64,000 nucleotides of DNA from Streptomyces sp. TRM68416 (GCF_014596915.1 NZ_JACVWU010000003.1:124001-188000); one strand, 5' to 3'; shown: positions 43,438 through 54,360, counted from the first letter of the stretch. A program made the numbers and translations. Notes: generated by a model not told the origin, from the letters alone.

Positions 43438-43832
43438 GCGCGGAGCGGATCAACCCCGGGGAGCTGTCCCCGCCGACCGGCTTCTCCCACGCGGTCGTGG
43501 CCACGGGCAGCCGGGTGGTGTTCCTGGCGGGCCAAACGGCACTCGACGGCGACGGAAAGATCGTAGGAGACACACTCCCCGAGCAGTTCGAGCAGGCGCT
43601 GACCAACCTCCTCACCGCCCTGCGCGCGGCGGGCGGCACACCGGCCGACCTGGCACGGGTCACGGTGTACGCGACGAGCGTCGCCGCATACCGCACACAC
43701 GCGGCGGAGCTGGGCCGGATCTGGCGCACGGCGGCCGGGCGCGACTACCCGGCGATGGCGGTGGTCGAGATCGTACGACTGTGGGACGAACGGGCACTGG
43801 TGGAACTGGACGGCTTCGCCGTACTGCCCTGA
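43434..43832 (+). CDS. RidA family enamine/imine deaminase
   Basis: A 132-residue YjgF/RidA protein. FLAGQTALDGDGKIVGDTLPEQFEQALTNLLTALRAAGGTPADLARVTVY is the family core. A subgroup arginine equivalent to R105 of RidA is not certain (VVEIVRLWDERALVELDGFAVLP is the C terminus). ATG 43434 overlaps the dehydrogenase stop. RidA proteins hydrolyse enamines, and the aminobenzoyl-CoA route generates a cyclic enamine/imine, so it may remove the amino group as ammonia. Confidence 0.88.
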   Translation: MSAERINPGELSPPTGFSHAVVATGSRVVFLAGQTALDGDGKIVGDTLPEQFEQALTNLLTALRAAGGTPADLARVTVYATSVAAYRTHAAELGRIWRTAAGRDYPAMAVVEIVRLWDERALVELDGFAVLP

Positions 43833-43865
43833 CCGCCGGAGGCGGACTCGCCGCCGAAGGGGTGA

Positions 43866-44357
<492 letters not shown>

Positions 44358-44433
44358 ACCGGCCCGCCCCTGTCCGACGGCGCGTCGCCCGCGGGGTCAC
44401 GCGCCGCCGGTCGGCCCGAGCCCCGGCTGCCCG

Positions 44434-44454
44434 CGTACGCGAAGTCAGCGTACG
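44434..44454. promoter_or_regulatory. CGTACGC-N7-GCGTACG palindrome upstream of the HTH regulator
   Basis: A perfect 7-bp inverted repeat about 90 bp before the HTH-DUF5753 gene. It is well placed for autoregulation by that protein. Confidence 0.45.
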
Positions 44455-44540
44455 AGGGCAGGGGGTGGACAGTACGTGAGCGGGCCATCACGCTGGGTGC
44501 CGAACGTGTGCGGCTGCGAGCGGCTGGAGAGGGGCGGCGG

Positions 44541-45410
44541 ATGGACAGCGTCGAGGGGGAGGGCCGGACGGCTCCGGCGGGAGCGGGGGAGTGGGAGCGG
44601 GAGCCCCATCCGTCGGACAGTCTGCGGACGTTCGGTGCGGTCGTCCAGGCGCTGCGCGAGCATGCGGGGCTCAGCCGGGAGGAGTTCGCCGACATCGTGC
44701 GGTTCTCCAAGCACACGGTGGCGTCGGTGGAGTTGGGTCGCCGGATGCCGGACGACTCCTTCGTGGAGCGCGGGGAGCAGGCGACCGGCGGCACGGGCGC
44801 GCTACGGAAGGCCTCGCGCCATCTCACCCGGGGCGAGCCGGGACTCGCGGCATGGTTCCGGCGGTGGGCGCGGTTGGAGCGGGAAGCGGTGAGCCTGTGC
44901 ACGTACGAGTGCCGGTTGGTGCCGGGGCTGTTGCAGTCGGAGGCGTATGCGCGGGCGGTGTTCGAGGGCGCGATTCCGCTGCGGACGGATGAGGAACTGG
45001 AGGCCCAGCTCGCCGCGCGGATGGACCGCCAGCGGATGATGCGGGAGCGGCCCACCGTGCCGTTCAGCTTCATCGTGGAGGAGCATGTGTTACGGCGGCG
45101 GTTCGGGGACGCGGAGGCGATGCGGGAGCTGTTCGACCATGTCCTCGAGCGCACTGCTCCGCGCAATGTGACGCTTCAAGTGGTGCCGCTGGAGGCGGGG
45201 TTGCATGCGTGCCTGGATGGGCCGGTGCAGGTTCTGGAGACACCGGAGGGGCGACGGCTCGCGTACTCCGAGGGCCAGAAGAACGGGCGGCTCATCTCCG
45301 ACCCGAAAGAGGTGAGTGTGCTCTGCCATCGCTATGAAACACTGCGCTCGCAGGCCCTGAACCCCGAGGAATCCAGGGCCCTGTTGGAGCGACTGCGAGG
45401 AGAGCTATGA
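44541..45410 (+). CDS. XRE HTH regulator with DUF5753 (WhiJ-like), contains TTA codon
   Basis: A 289-residue regulator of the large Streptomyces WhiJ-type family. The HTH lies at about 30-75 (FGAVVQALREHAGLSREEFADIVRFSKHTVASVELGRRMP). The DUF5753 domain fills the rest (CTYECRLVPGLLQSEAYARAVFEG; VVPLEAGLHACLDGPVQVLE). ATG 44541 has GGAGAGGGG upstream. Leucine in EEHVLRRRF is encoded by TTA (45090-45092), the codon read by bldA tRNA, so synthesis is probably development-dependent. Its stop overlaps the DUF397 partner. Confidence 0.9.
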   Translation: MDSVEGEGRTAPAGAGEWEREPHPSDSLRTFGAVVQALREHAGLSREEFADIVRFSKHTVASVELGRRMPDDSFVERGEQATGGTGALRKASRHLTRGEPGLAAWFRRWARLEREAVSLCTYECRLVPGLLQSEAYARAVFEGAIPLRTDEELEAQLAARMDRQRMMRERPTVPFSFIVEEHVLRRRFGDAEAMRELFDHVLERTAPRNVTLQVVPLEAGLHACLDGPVQVLETPEGRRLAYSEGQKNGRLISDPKEVSVLCHRYETLRSQALNPEESRALLERLRGEL

Positions 45411-45598
45411 GCAGCGGGACGACGGAACTGGCCTGGTTCAAGTCCAGCTACAGCGGTAGCGAGGGCGACAGCTGCGTGGAGATCGCGATCGCCGAACACG
45501 CCGTCCACGTACGGGACTCCAAGGACGTGAGCCGCCCGGCGTTCGCGGTGGGCCGGGAAGGCTGGGGGCGGTTCGTGCGGTTCGTGGAAGGCGTCTGA
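45407..45598 (+). CDS. DUF397 protein
   Basis: A 63-residue partner of the upstream regulator. ELAWFKSSYSGSEGDSCVEIAIAEHAVHVRDSKD is the DUF397 signature. ATG 45407 overlaps the regulator stop (ATGA). Such pairs work as repressor and small antagonist or as toxin-antitoxin-like modules. It ends 4 bp before the convergent membrane protein gene. Confidence 0.93.
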   Translation: MSSGTTELAWFKSSYSGSEGDSCVEIAIAEHAVHVRDSKDVSRPAFAVGREGWGRFVRFVEGV

Positions 45599-45602
45599 AC
45601 GG

Positions 45603-46652
45603 TCAGCCCCTGCGCCAGCGGTTACGGCCGTCGGAGCCGGGGCCGCAGACCATGGGGGTTCCGGCTGAGGTGACGCCGGTCGCTCCGGCCGGGGAGCAGT
45701 ACGAGCCGGGGTGGACCGTGCGGACGCTGCTGCCGCCTCCGGTGGAGCTGTCTTCGTCGTCGTTGTTGTAGTCGGGGTCGTTGGCGGGGATTTTGTAGGC
45801 CGTGTCCTTCGCCGACGGGCAGCGCTGTACGAGGTCGACGTCGCTCCACTTGCCCAGGTCGAGACGGACCGCGGCGGCGGAGGTGACCTTGGTTCCTTCG
45901 TCGGGGGACTGGAAGCACACCCGCCACTCGTCACCGTCCTCCGCGGCTTCCTCGGCGCTCGGAGTGTCGACGTCGAGGTAGACGTCGTCGAGCGTGACGC
46001 GGTCGGGGTCGATACCGGCCTGCTCCAGATCCCCGACGGCCGTGTTGTAGGTGGCGCCTACGACATCCGGCATCCTCGGCCACGGGAGCGGGTCGCCGTC
46101 CTTCTCGGGGCAGGGCTCGGCGCTTCTGACGGCCGCGAAGTCGATGGTCTTCGCGGCTGTGTCGGCCTTCTGGAAGCACACGGTCCATGCGGACTTCAGG
46201 AGGATCGAGCGGTCTTCGTCGGCCGCGTCATGGTGACCGGCGGTGTATCCGGCCGAGCGGGCCTGCTTCTCGGCCTCGTCCAGCGGCTGCCCGACATAGT
46301 CGGCGGCCTCGACGGGCTTGGACGGGGACGCGGTCGGCGACGCGGAGACGGCTTCGGCACTCGCCCCGCCCGCCGGCTTGGCGTCCGACTCGCCCGTCCC
46401 GCTCTCGTCGAGTTGCCCGCCCAGGCCCGCGCCGACCACCAGGAGCACCAGGGCTCCGAACGTCGCGCCGAGCCTGGCGAACCAGCGCCACGGTGGCAGG
46501 ACCCACACGGCCACCATGGCGGCGATCATCACGAGGAAGCCCAGGGCGAAACTGAACGCGCTGAGCAGGGCGACCAGGGCGAGGACACCGAGCGCGGCCG
46601 GTGTTGTCCTCCACCAAGTGCGGGGCAGGGCTGGGGCGTTGTACGGGTTCAT
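45603..46652 (-). CDS. Membrane protein with two PASTA-like domains
   Basis: A 349-residue protein. Two or three N-terminal membrane segments (about 19-60 and 64-80) precede a Ser/Pro/Ala-rich linker. Two extracytoplasmic PASTA-like repeats follow: YVGQPLDEAEKQARSAGYTAG (about 118) and MPDVVGATYNTAVGDLEQAGIDPDRVTL (about 195), each followed by a cysteine strand (WTVCFQK, WRVCFQS). The C terminus GSYCSPAGATGVTSAGTPMV plus a DGRNRWRRG end is a recurring actinobacterial cysteine module. A cell wall-linked sensor or anchor is plausible. It converges on DUF397. Confidence 0.75.
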   Translation of the reverse strand: MNPYNAPALPRTWWRTTPAALGVLALVALLSAFSFALGFLVMIAAMVAVWVLPPWRWFARLGATFGALVLLVVGAGLGGQLDESGTGESDAKPAGGASAEAVSASPTASPSKPVEAADYVGQPLDEAEKQARSAGYTAGHHDAADEDRSILLKSAWTVCFQKADTAAKTIDFAAVRSAEPCPEKDGDPLPWPRMPDVVGATYNTAVGDLEQAGIDPDRVTLDDVYLDVDTPSAEEAAEDGDEWRVCFQSPDEGTKVTSAAAVRLDLGKWSDVDLVQRCPSAKDTAYKIPANDPDYNNDDEDSSTGGGSSVRTVHPGSYCSPAGATGVTSAGTPMVCGPGSDGRNRWRRG

Positions 46653-46746
46653 GCGAGGCCTAACTCCTCAAGCGCGGGACCGGGCACGGTAAAAGGCCGC
46701 TCGTCGGCGATGACTTCGCCGCGGAGCGAGAGTCTCCTTCAGGAAC

Positions 46747-46797
46747 GCGACGTAGAGCGCGACGTAGAGCGCGCCGTAGAGAGCAGAGCGCCGTAGA
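46747..46797. repeat. 12-bp tandem repeat GCGACGTAGAGC
   Basis: GCG(A/C)CGTAGA occurs at 46747, 46759, 46771 and 46788 in the divergent gap before the DinB-like gene, three of them at exact 12-bp steps. It may be an iterated regulator site or simple slippage. No gene covers it. Confidence 0.75.
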
Positions 46798-46824
46798 GCA
46801 CGCCCCCCGACAGGAGACCCCCCC

Positions 46825-47490
46825 ATGACCGACCCGGAACTGACCGCAGACCGCAGCCGCACGACCGGCCTCTGGCCCGTGATCCGCGCCGAGCGGGCGG
46901 CGCTGGCGGCCGATCTCGAAGGGCTGACGGACGAGCAGTGGGCGACGCCGTCGCTGTGCACCGGGTTGACCGTGCGTGAGGTGTTGGCGCACCTCACCGC
47001 GGCCGCGAGCCTCAACGCCGTGCGCTGGATGGCCGGAGTGATCCGGTGCAGGTTCGACTTCGACAAGCAGGTGGCCATGCGGCTGGCCGAGCAGTTGGGC
47101 GCAACCCCTGCCGAGACCCTTGAGCGATTCCGCCGCATCGTCCCGAGTACGACCAAGCCGCCCCTGCCCGTCATCGCCATGCTGGGCGAGACGATCGTGC
47201 ACGGGGAGGACATCCGGAAGCCGCTGGGCATCCGCCGCGACCGTCCGATCGAGGTCCTCACTCAGGTGGCCGAGTACTACCGGAGCACGGACCTCGTGGT
47301 CGTCGCCAAGGGACGCATCGGCGGGCTGGAACTCGTCGCGGACGACGGCCCGTTCACGACCGGTTCCGGGCTGCTCGTGTCCGGCCCCACCCTGGCTCTG
47401 ACCATGGCCATGACCGGACGCGCCACGTACTGCGACGACCTCGAAGGCGACGGCGTGGAACTCCTCCGCAGCCGCTGCGCGACAGCGTGA
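46825..47490 (+). CDS. Mycothiol-dependent DinB-like / maleylpyruvate isomerase family protein
   Basis: A 221-residue four-helix bundle protein of the TIGR03083 kind. RAALAADLEGLTDEQWATPSLCTGLTVREVLAHLTAAAS gives the first metal histidine. TIVHGEDIRKPLG gives the later His/Asp pair. Members bind zinc and may use mycothiol as cofactor. ATG 46825 follows GGAGACCCCCCC. No pathway neighbour is evident. Confidence 0.82.
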   Translation: MTDPELTADRSRTTGLWPVIRAERAALAADLEGLTDEQWATPSLCTGLTVREVLAHLTAAASLNAVRWMAGVIRCRFDFDKQVAMRLAEQLGATPAETLERFRRIVPSTTKPPLPVIAMLGETIVHGEDIRKPLGIRRDRPIEVLTQVAEYYRSTDLVVVAKGRIGGLELVADDGPFTTGSGLLVSGPTLALTMAMTGRATYCDDLEGDGVELLRSRCATA

Positions 47491-47555
47491 CCCGCCATCC
47501 ACCACCCCGGGGAAAACAAGGTGAGCGGCGTCCGACCGGCCCCGCACAATGGCGC

Positions 47556-48239
47556 ATGCTGATCGACCACTGGCCCCTGCTCGGCCTGCGCCTGACCACG
47601 CCCCGCTTGGAACTCCGCCTGCCGTCGGGCTAGGAACTCGCCGAGCTGGCCGACCTCGCGGCGGAGGGCGTCCACGATCCGGACCGTATGCCGTTCTCCG
47701 TCCCCTGGTCGGATCTGCCTCCCCGGGAACGGGCACGCTCGGTGGTCCAGCACCACTGGCTCCGGCTCGGCAACTGGACCCCCGACGACTGGGCACTGAA
47801 CCTCACGGTCTTCGAGCACGGCCGGATCGTCGGGCAGCAGTCCATCGCCGCCCGCGACTTCGCGACCCTGCGCGAGGTCGACACCGGCTCCTGGATCGGC
47901 CTGCGACACCAGGGACGGGGAATCGGCACCGAAATGCGCGCGGCCGTCCTCCATCTGGCGTTCGCCGGGCTGGGAGCGGCCGAGGCGACCTCCGCCGCCT
48001 TCGCGGACAACCCGTCGTCGTACCGGGTGTCCGGCAAGCTCGGTTACGAGCCGGACGGCATCCAGCGCCTGAGCGTACGCGGCCGGCCCACCGTCATGCG
48101 GCGGCTACGGCTCTCCCGCGCGCGGTGGGAGGAACAGCGCCAGGAGGCCAACGTCTCCATCGAAGGACTCAGTGCCTGTCTGCCCCTGCTCGGCCTGCCG
48201 GGCGAGCCCGACGAACTGCCCGACGGCACTACTGCTTGA
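47556..48239 (+). pseudogene. GNAT acetyltransferase with internal TAG stop
   Basis: From ATG 47556 the frame reads MLIDHWPLLGLRLTTPRLEL, then a TAG at 47631-47633 interrupts codon 26. It continues in the same frame as ELAELADLAAEGVHDPDR into a full GNAT domain (acetyl-CoA loop WIGLRHQGRGIGTEMRAAVLHLAF). The downstream sequence is undamaged, so the nonsense change (probably GAG to TAG) looks recent. Restart at ATG 47688 would lose the first strand. The relatives are RimJ/RimL-like acetyltransferases. Confidence 0.8.
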
Positions 48240-48246
48240 TCCACCG

Positions 48247-48396
48247 TCACGCTTCAGCATCCGGCGACACCGGATGGCCCAGGTCCGCGGCGGTCCCCGG
48301 GTAGTCTCCGAGCCCCGACTGCAGCAAGCCGAAGGCCCGCCGGGCCGCTTCCTTGACGATGCGGCGGATTCTCTCCGGGGGCTCGCCCGCGATCAC
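48247..48396 (-). CDS. Possible small protein or gene remnant
   Basis: A 49-codon minus-strand frame from GTG 48396: VIAGEPPERIRRIVKEAAR, then RAFGLLQSGLGDYP and an Asp/Glu/Ala tail. The frame extends upstream without a stop through TAEIRRR. Composition is helical and looks more protein-like than its shadows. No clear ribosome binding site is seen. It could be the end of a decayed gene. Not recognised. Confidence 0.3.
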   Translation of the reverse strand: MIAGEPPERIRRIVKEAARRAFGLLQSGLGDYPGTAADLGHPVSPDAEA

Positions 48397-48495
48397 TCGT
48401 CGCCGTATCTCGGCAGTGGTCGCCGTGAGTCATTCATGCGCCGGGTCGGGGTAACCGGCGGATGCGTCCGCACACCCTCCTCAAGGGAGGCACCC

Positions 48496-48693
48496 GTGCC
48501 CCTCACCTTCCGCAAGAGCTTCCGCATCCTGCCCGGCGTGCGGCTGAACATCAACCGTCGCTCCTGGTCCGTCACCAGCGGCGGGCGACACGGCCCCCGG
48601 CGCACCCACAACAGCAAGGGACGTCGTACGACATCGATGGATTTGCCCGGATCTTTCGGGTGGCGTCGTACCCGTACTGCCAGGCGGCGCTGA
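48496..48693 (+). CDS. DUF4236 small protein
   Basis: A 65-residue basic protein. PLTFRKSFRILPGVRLNINRRSWSVTSGG, with RTHNSKGRRTTSMDLPGS, follows the DUF4236 pattern FRKSxxxxPGxRLNxSxxxxSxSxG. GTG 48496 has the strong site AAGGGAGG. The C terminus is arginine-rich (WRRTRTARRR). The function of this family is unknown. Confidence 0.8.
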   Translation: MPLTFRKSFRILPGVRLNINRRSWSVTSGGRHGPRRTHNSKGRRTTSMDLPGSFGWRRTRTARRR

Positions 48694-48729
48694 CGGTCCG
48701 TCACCCGTACGGACCCCCCAGGAGGCGCC

Positions 48730-48745
48730 ATCTCATATCTGAGAT
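48730..48745. promoter_or_regulatory. ATCTC-N6-GAGAT operator overlapping the HTH-MurA promoter
   Basis: A perfect 5-bp palindrome with 6-bp spacer ends 12 bp before ATG 48758. TAGCCT at 48745-48750 is a TANNNT -10 element at the right distance for a leaderless transcript starting at the ATG, and no Shine-Dalgarno is visible. The same palindrome stands upstream of aconitase at 50351. Confidence 0.65.
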
Positions 48746-48757
48746 AGCCTCAACCTC

Positions 48758-50287
48758 ATGGCAGACGACTACCTCGTACGCATCGGCAAGCTCATCCGTG
48801 ACGCCCGTCAGCACCGGGGCTGGACACAGACGCAGCTCGCCGAGGCGCTCGGCACCAGTCAGAGCGCGGTCAACCGCATCGAGCGCGGCAACCAGAACAT
48901 CAGCCTTGAGATGATCGCTCGAATCGGTGAAGCCCTGGACAGCGAAATCGTCTCTCTGGGCTACGCGGGCCCGATGCATCTGCGGGTGGTCGGCGGCCGT
49001 CGGCTGTCCGGCGCGATCGACGTGAAGACGAGCAAGAACGCCTGCGTCGCCCTGCTGTGCGCCTCGCTGCTCAACAAGGGGCGCACGGTGCTGCGCCGGG
49101 TCGCCCGCATCGAGGAGGTGTACCGCCTGCTGGAGGTGCTCCAGTCGATCGGTGTGCGCGCCCGCTGGATCAACGACGGCGTCGACCTGGAGCTGGTGCC
49201 CCCGGCCGAGCTGGACATGGGCGCCATCGACGCCGAGGCCGCCGTCCGCACCCGCTCCATCATCATGTTCCTCGGCCCGCTGCTGCACCGTATGGACCGC
49301 TTCAAGCTGCCCTACGCCGGTGGCTGCGACCTCGGCACGCGCACCATCGAGCCGCACATGATCGCGCTGCGCCGGTTCGGCCTGGACATCGCGGCGACGG
49401 AGGGCCTCTACCACGCGCAGGTGGACCGCTCGATCTCCCCCGACCGCCCGATCGTGCTGACCGAGCGCGGGGACACGGTCACCGAGAACGCGCTGCTGGC
49501 GGCCGCCCGGCACGACGGCGTCACCGTCATCCGCAACGCCTCCTCCAACTACATGGTCCAGGACCTGTGCTTCTTCCTGGAGGCGCTCGGCGTCAGGGTC
49601 GAGGGCATCGGCACCACGACCCTGACCGTGCACGGCGTCCCCACGATCGACGTCGACGTCGACTACTCGCCCTCCGAGGACCCGGTCGAGGCGATGAGCC
49701 TGCTGGCCGCCGCGGTCGTCACGGAGTCGGAGCTGACGGTCCGCCGCGTCCCGATCGAGTTCCTGGAGATCGAGCTGGCGGTCCTGGAGGAGATGGGCCT
49801 CGACCACGACCGTACGCCCGAGTACGTCGCGGACAACGGCCGCACGCGCCTGGTGGACCTCACCGTTCGGCCCTCCAAGCTGGAGGCGCCGATCGACAAG
49901 ATCCACCCCATGCCGTTCCCCGGCCTGAACATCGACAACGTCCCGTTCTTCGCGGCCATCGCGGCGGCCGCGCAGGGCAAGACGCTGATCCACGACTGGG
50001 TCTACGACAACCGGGCCATCTACCTCACCGACCTCAACCGCCTCGGCGGCCGGCTCCAGCTGCTCGACCCCCACCGCGTCCTCGTCGAGGGCCCGACCCG
50101 CTGGCGCGCCGCCGAGATGATGTGCCCGCCCGCCCTGCGCCCCGCCGTGGTCGTCCTGCTGGCGATGATGGCCGCGGAGGGCACGTCCGTCCTGCGCAAC
50201 GTCTACGTCATCAACCGCGGCTACGAGGACCTCGCGGAGCGGCTGAACTCGGTCGGCGCACAGATCGAGACCTTCCGGGACATCTGA
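48758..50287 (+). CDS. murA: UDP-GlcNAc 1-carboxyvinyltransferase-like protein with N-terminal XRE HTH
   Basis: A 509-residue fusion. Residues about 8-62 are an XRE helix-turn-helix (IGKLIRDARQHRGWTQTQLAEALGTSQSAVNRIERG). The rest is an EPSP-synthase-fold MurA-like enzyme: KTSKNACVALLCASLL has the catalytic K-N pair, C190 stands in AGGCDLGTRTIEPH where MurA has its PEP-binding cysteine, and NASSNYMVQDLC is another core block. MurA adds enolpyruvate to UDP-GlcNAc in peptidoglycan synthesis. The DNA-binding domain suggests that enzyme or substrate state is sensed for gene control. Typical MurA is about 420 residues, so the extra length is the HTH. Confidence 0.92.
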   Translation: MADDYLVRIGKLIRDARQHRGWTQTQLAEALGTSQSAVNRIERGNQNISLEMIARIGEALDSEIVSLGYAGPMHLRVVGGRRLSGAIDVKTSKNACVALLCASLLNKGRTVLRRVARIEEVYRLLEVLQSIGVRARWINDGVDLELVPPAELDMGAIDAEAAVRTRSIIMFLGPLLHRMDRFKLPYAGGCDLGTRTIEPHMIALRRFGLDIAATEGLYHAQVDRSISPDRPIVLTERGDTVTENALLAAARHDGVTVIRNASSNYMVQDLCFFLEALGVRVEGIGTTTLTVHGVPTIDVDVDYSPSEDPVEAMSLLAAAVVTESELTVRRVPIEFLEIELAVLEEMGLDHDRTPEYVADNGRTRLVDLTVRPSKLEAPIDKIHPMPFPGLNIDNVPFFAAIAAAAQGKTLIHDWVYDNRAIYLTDLNRLGGRLQLLDPHRVLVEGPTRWRAAEMMCPPALRPAVVVLLAMMAAEGTSVLRNVYVINRGYEDLAERLNSVGAQIETFRDI

Positions 50288-50350
50288 CGCGTCTCGACGG
50301 GACAGGGTAGGGGGCCGGGCATGACCATCCCGGCCCCATGTACTAGAGTT

Positions 50351-50366
50351 ATCTCGACATCGAGAT
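50351..50366. promoter_or_regulatory. ATCTC-N6-GAGAT palindrome upstream of aconitase
   Basis: The same 16-bp arrangement as at 48730-48745, here extended to TATCTC-N6-GAGATA. It lies between the HTH-MurA gene and acnA, about 130 bp before the acnA start. It is a candidate second target of the HTH-MurA protein. Confidence 0.6.
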
Positions 50367-50399
50367 ATCTGCCGAGGCGTACCGCAGCCGCCACCCTAA

Positions 50400-53214
<2,815 letters not shown>

Positions 53215-53233
53215 GCGGTACGGAACGGCAGCA

Positions 53234-53269
53234 GAGGGCCGCATCCCCGGGGACGGGGGTGCGGCCCTC
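53234..53269 (+). terminator. Terminator hairpin of acnA
   Basis: GAGGGCCGCATCCCC pairs with GGGGGTGCGGCCCTC (one mismatch) around a short GGGGAC loop, 20 bp after the stop. Confidence 0.85.
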
Positions 53270-53312
53270 GGTGTCTGCGGCGAGGCAGCGGTGCGGGCAG
53301 GGCGGACCGGAA

Positions 53313-53915
53313 TCAGAATCCGACGAGCGCGTCGAGGTCGATCTCGATGGGGAACGGCAGCTCGGTGACGAGCTTGTCGTGGTGCACTGGGTGCGACGGC
53401 GCCGGGAAGTACGCGAGGGTGTCCGCGTTGAGCCAGTACTCGTGCACCGCGAGCTTCTGGTCCCGATCCAGTTCGACGCGCCAGTAGTACGGGACTTTGT
53501 GCGCGGCGAAGAGCGCGGGTTTGCGCACGCGGTCGTCCTGGCGAGAGCCGGGGGAGACGACCTCCAACACGAGGCAGACCTTCTGGACCGGGACACACTC
53601 GACCTCGAAGAAGTTCAGCTTTCGGGGGTCGAAGACGATCACGTCGGGCTTGGGTGTGTTCTGGTCGTCGACCATGACACATTGCTCGGCCACGACCTCA
53701 TACGGTTTGGTGCGAGCCGCCTTCAAAGCCGCCGCCAACTCGTCCCGCACGCGATTGTGCCAAAACTTGGTCTGTCCCCGAACCACGATCCGTCCGTCCA
53801 CGAGTTCCCAGTCGAAGGGCAGCTCCAAGTGTTTGACCTGGTCGAAGGTCCAGCCGTCGGTCGGCGGGAACATCCAGGTGTCCTCGGTGGCCCGTCCCTG
53901 CTGGGGTGTGGTCAT
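53313..53915 (-). CDS. Uma2 family endonuclease-like protein
   Basis: A 200-residue DUF820/Uma2 protein with a PD-(D/E)XK nuclease-like core. DGWTFDQVKHLELPFDWELVDGRIVV starts the domain; KPDVIVFDP and CLVLEVVSPGSRQDDRVRKPALFA carry the D, E and K-like positions. These genes are multiplied in Streptomyces; their role is unknown. ATG 53915 follows GGGAGCAGTG; ATG 53927 is an alternative start. Confidence 0.88.
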   Translation of the reverse strand: MTTPQQGRATEDTWMFPPTDGWTFDQVKHLELPFDWELVDGRIVVRGQTKFWHNRVRDELAAALKAARTKPYEVVAEQCVMVDDQNTPKPDVIVFDPRKLNFFEVECVPVQKVCLVLEVVSPGSRQDDRVRKPALFAAHKVPYYWRVELDRDQKLAVHEYWLNADTLAYFPAPSHPVHHDKLVTELPFPIEIDLDALVGF

Positions 53916-54073
53916 CACTGCTCCCATGGACGCCAGTGCGGACGCCGATACGCGGCGTGATCGTACGTACGAAGGTACCGTCACCCGAACGGGAGACGCC
54001 ACGGCACGCCCTTGACGTATGCGCCGACCGTTTACAACTGAGCCGCTCGGCGCTACCTTCCGGACACGTGGGG

Positions 54074-54087
54074 TGGGAGCGCTCCCA
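54074..54087. promoter_or_regulatory. CebR box TGGGAGCGCTCCCA
   Basis: An exact 14-bp match to the known CebR operator of Streptomyces, which controls cellobiose/cello-oligosaccharide uptake and beta-glucosidase genes. It lies about 35 bp downstream of a possible promoter and is not next to any sugar gene in the expected orientation. Confidence 0.75.
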
Positions 54088-54234
54088 TACGGTCGGACCG
54101 GAACCCGTCCGTGTGCCGCTCCCGCCCCCGCCCTCCATGCACCACGCGGCGGACCCGGTGGAAGCAAGAACCGTGGCGTCCACCGGGCCCGCGAGGGGAC
54201 AGGCTGAGGGGAGGAGTGGGCCTGTCCGGGAGGG

Positions 54235-54270
54235 ACAACGTTGTGGGTACGGGGGATGGGACAACGTTGT
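54235..54270. promoter_or_regulatory. Two palindromes GGGACAACGTTGT, 26 bp apart
   Basis: ACAACGTTGT, a perfect 10-bp palindrome of LacI-operator type with central CG, occurs at 54235 and 54261; a degenerate third half (GGACAACACT) follows at 54281. They could bind a LacI-family repressor cooperatively. Confidence 0.6.
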
Positions 54271-54302
54271 CGAGTGGTCTGGACAACACTCTACCGCGCC
54301 AA

Positions 54303-54330
54303 CCCCCAACTCTCCCAATCGAGTTGGGGG
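54303..54330 (-). terminator. Terminator after the acetyl xylan esterase gene
   Basis: CCCCCAACTC and GAGTTGGGGG form a perfect 10-bp stem with an 8-base loop, 31 bp beyond the esterase stop on the minus strand. Confidence 0.85.
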
Positions 54331-54360
54331 CGCATCGCCGCAGGGGTGTTTCGCGGAAAG

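Larger units (their letters stand above)
53916..54302. other. Non-coding regulatory island without a gene
   Basis: No frame in this stretch looks coding. It contains TTGACG at 54012 with TTTACAACT about 15 bp further as a possible promoter, a perfect CebR-type box and two copies of ACAACGTTGT (listed separately). The controlled gene appears to be missing, or it is the Uma2 gene to the left. Confidence 0.55.

Noticed and set aside
47631..47633. TAG read as an amino acid by suppression
   Set aside because: No sign of a suppressor or recoding system; a single GAG to TAG change is simpler.
53698..54318. Minus-strand frame in the gap beside the Uma2 gene
   Set aside because: Composition is Ser/Pro/Arg-rich and it overlaps Uma2 in another frame; no RBS.
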